DNA from: Verrucomicrobiota bacterium
Lineage (GTDB): Bacteria; Verrucomicrobiota; Verrucomicrobiia; Opitutales; Opitutaceae
Assembly (NCBI GenBank): GCA_003694825.1
Contig: RFJS01000584.1
Coordinates: forward strand, 1-15,827
Reading direction: 5' to 3'
DNA length: 15,827 bases
Each line of letters opens with the position of its first letter. Position 1 is the stretch's first letter. Positions 15,801-15,827 of this stretch are shown here, piece after piece. A program made the position numbers and the translations under genes. The notes beneath the pieces are model-generated. The model was not told where the DNA came from. It made no database searches and saw nothing but the letters and a program-made list of their open reading frames with translations.

Positions 15801-15827
15801 CACGCGGCGGCGACGGCGGCGGGCCGC

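Noticed and set aside
13962..15803. A 613-residue minus-strand open frame opposite sulfatase 2
   Set aside because: It is exactly antisense to a conserved sulfatase, rich in Arg, Pro and Ala, with no recognisable motif. Long antisense frames are expected in high-GC DNA.
15801..15827. CGG-rich end of the window
   Set aside because: Only 27 bases of GC-rich sequence remain after the sulfatase stop; nothing can be supported.

Overview
The window is a high-GC bacterial chromosome segment that reads as a carbohydrate-utilisation locus centred on L-fucose and sulfated glycans. Typical of Verrucomicrobiota (possibly Opitutia-like), and less so of Planctomycetota, Kiritimatiellota or Lentisphaerota, are the gene repertoire (two exported sulfatases, GH29 fucosidase, parallel beta-helix enzymes, an SSS symporter with a verrucomicrobial-looking N-terminus), the absence of SusC/SusD genes and the weak Shine-Dalgarno sequences at several starts. 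The phylum is an inference from gene content, not a computed placement.

Layout. Left half, minus strand (1-5297), in transcription order: an AraC-family regulator (5297-4419), an exported right-handed beta-helix protein (4288-2924), a putative terminator and a 14-bp palindrome (about 2847-2901), then a D-2-hydroxyacid dehydrogenase (2771-1779) and a sodium:solute symporter (1760 to beyond the left edge), which look like an operon. Right half, plus strand (5471-15800): L-fucose isomerase fucI, a GH29 alpha-L-fucosidase, a large GH141-like beta-helix protein with a C-terminal PDZ domain, sulfatase 1, an alpha/beta-hydrolase (probable esterase) and sulfatase 2. The AraC gene and fucI are divergent across a 173-bp region that should hold both promoters.

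How the genes may work together (inference): the exported sulfatases and esterase strip sulfate and acyl groups, the GH29 and GH141-like proteins release L-fucose, the SSS symporter may import the sugar, and FucI isomerises it to L-fuculose. The AraC protein is the natural candidate regulator. Fuculokinase, fuculose-phosphate aldolase, microcompartment genes and a formylglycine-generating enzyme are not in the window.

The most notable anomaly is that three of the six plus-strand genes each carry one apparent single-base indel: GH29 near 7671-7673, GH141-like near 9796-9806, and the signal-peptide region of sulfatase 2 near 14049-14052. Outside the indels the frames are open and the catalytic motifs are kept, so either assembly or sequencing errors or very recent inactivation would explain them. 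No RNA genes, CRISPR arrays, insertion sequences or integrase genes were seen.
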